In this document: positions 5,179 through 5,304 of the stretch, piece by piece | Numbering within the stretch: the first letter of the stretch is position 1 | Layout: every line of letters begins with the position of its first letter | NCBI GenBank assembly: GCA_903847655.1 | Contig: CAINEG010000279.1 | Location: 1 to 5,304 of the forward strand | From: an uncultured Bacteroidota bacterium | GTDB taxonomy: Bacteria > Bacteroidota > Bacteroidia > Chitinophagales > Chitinophagaceae | Direction: 5' to 3' | Length of the DNA: 5,304 nucleotides | Position numbers and translations under genes: made by a program | Notes under the pieces: model-generated | Databases searched by the model: none | Told to the model about the DNA's origin: nothing | The model's input: the letters and a program-made list of their open reading frames with translations, nothing else

Positions 5179-5304
5179 ATGTCAGAATTGAAATTACCAA
5201 GATTGTTAGCAGCTGCTAAAGAGTTCAACATCGGTCAAGATACCTTGATTGAATTCTTAGTGAAAAAAGGTTTTCCCAAAGACGACCTTAAGCCCACTGC
5301 TAAA
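5179..5304 (+). CDS. infB: Translation initiation factor IF-2, first 42 residues (truncated by window end)
   Basis: IF-2 is the GTPase that brings initiator fMet-tRNA to the 30S subunit and promotes 50S joining. Only the start of the N-terminal domain is present: MSELKLPRLLAAAKEFNIGQ, then DTLIEFLVKKGFPKDD. This is the IF2_N helical motif (a helix with AAKEFNI, then TLIEFL and KGF), typical of IF-2 N-termini in Bacteroidota. The G domain and the tRNA-binding domain lie beyond the window. Position directly after nusA is the conserved order and supports the call. The ATG at 5179 follows an A-rich run (acaaaaaacaacaga) without a clear Shine-Dalgarno. Confidence 0.92.
   Translation, partial: MSELKLPRLLAAAKEFNIGQDTLIEFLVKKGFPKDDLKPTAK

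Noticed and set aside
4970..5200. Leftward 76-residue open frame across the nusA-infB junction
   Set aside because: It is antisense to the nusA end and the infB start; its hydrophobic, Phe/Leu-rich composition reflects the A-rich sense strand.

Overview
The window reads as chromosomal core DNA from an AT-rich Bacteroidota bacterium. Three things point there. Promoter-like sites fit the Bacteroidota sigma consensus (TTTG, then 19-21 bases, then TAnnTTTG) rather than the E. coli one. Starts lack strong Shine-Dalgarno sequences and usually sit behind A/T-rich tracts. The gene families (the MASINLIE-type NusA, a small membrane protein resembling DUF4834, a YihX-like HAD phosphatase) are typical of the phylum. 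A Chitinophagaceae-like or Sphingobacteriia-like member is my guess, but the lineage below phylum is not established.

Left part (1-1860): alanine dehydrogenase runs leftward off the edge and is divergent from an Lrp/AsnC-type regulator. The 159-base gap between them is very AT-rich and contains nested inverted repeats that could be the regulator's operator. Ten bases after the regulator comes a PaiB-like FMN-binding protein, probably cotranscribed. The simplest reading is an amino-acid-responsive regulator controlling ald, with PaiB riding along.

Middle (1876-3226): a leftward VOC/glyoxalase-fold protein, a rightward HAD-family phosphatase and a leftward 80-residue membrane-anchored protein. 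These are single genes facing in alternating directions. Both leftward genes have a perfect TAnnTTTG box exactly four bases before the start codon, which suggests (near-)leaderless mRNAs.

Right part (3256-5304): the conserved rimP-nusA-infB cluster for 30S maturation, transcription elongation/termination and translation initiation. infB is cut by the window edge. A good Bacteroidota promoter (3256-3288) precedes a leader of only about 50 bases. Most of that leader is a 10-bp GC-containing hairpin followed by a T-tract that ends four bases before the rimP ATG. It has the form of an intrinsic terminator, and because the operon encodes NusA it is a candidate autoregulatory attenuator. This is the most interesting non-coding element here. 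I saw no mobile elements, CRISPR arrays, tRNA or rRNA genes, and no gene-free stretch longer than 300 bases.
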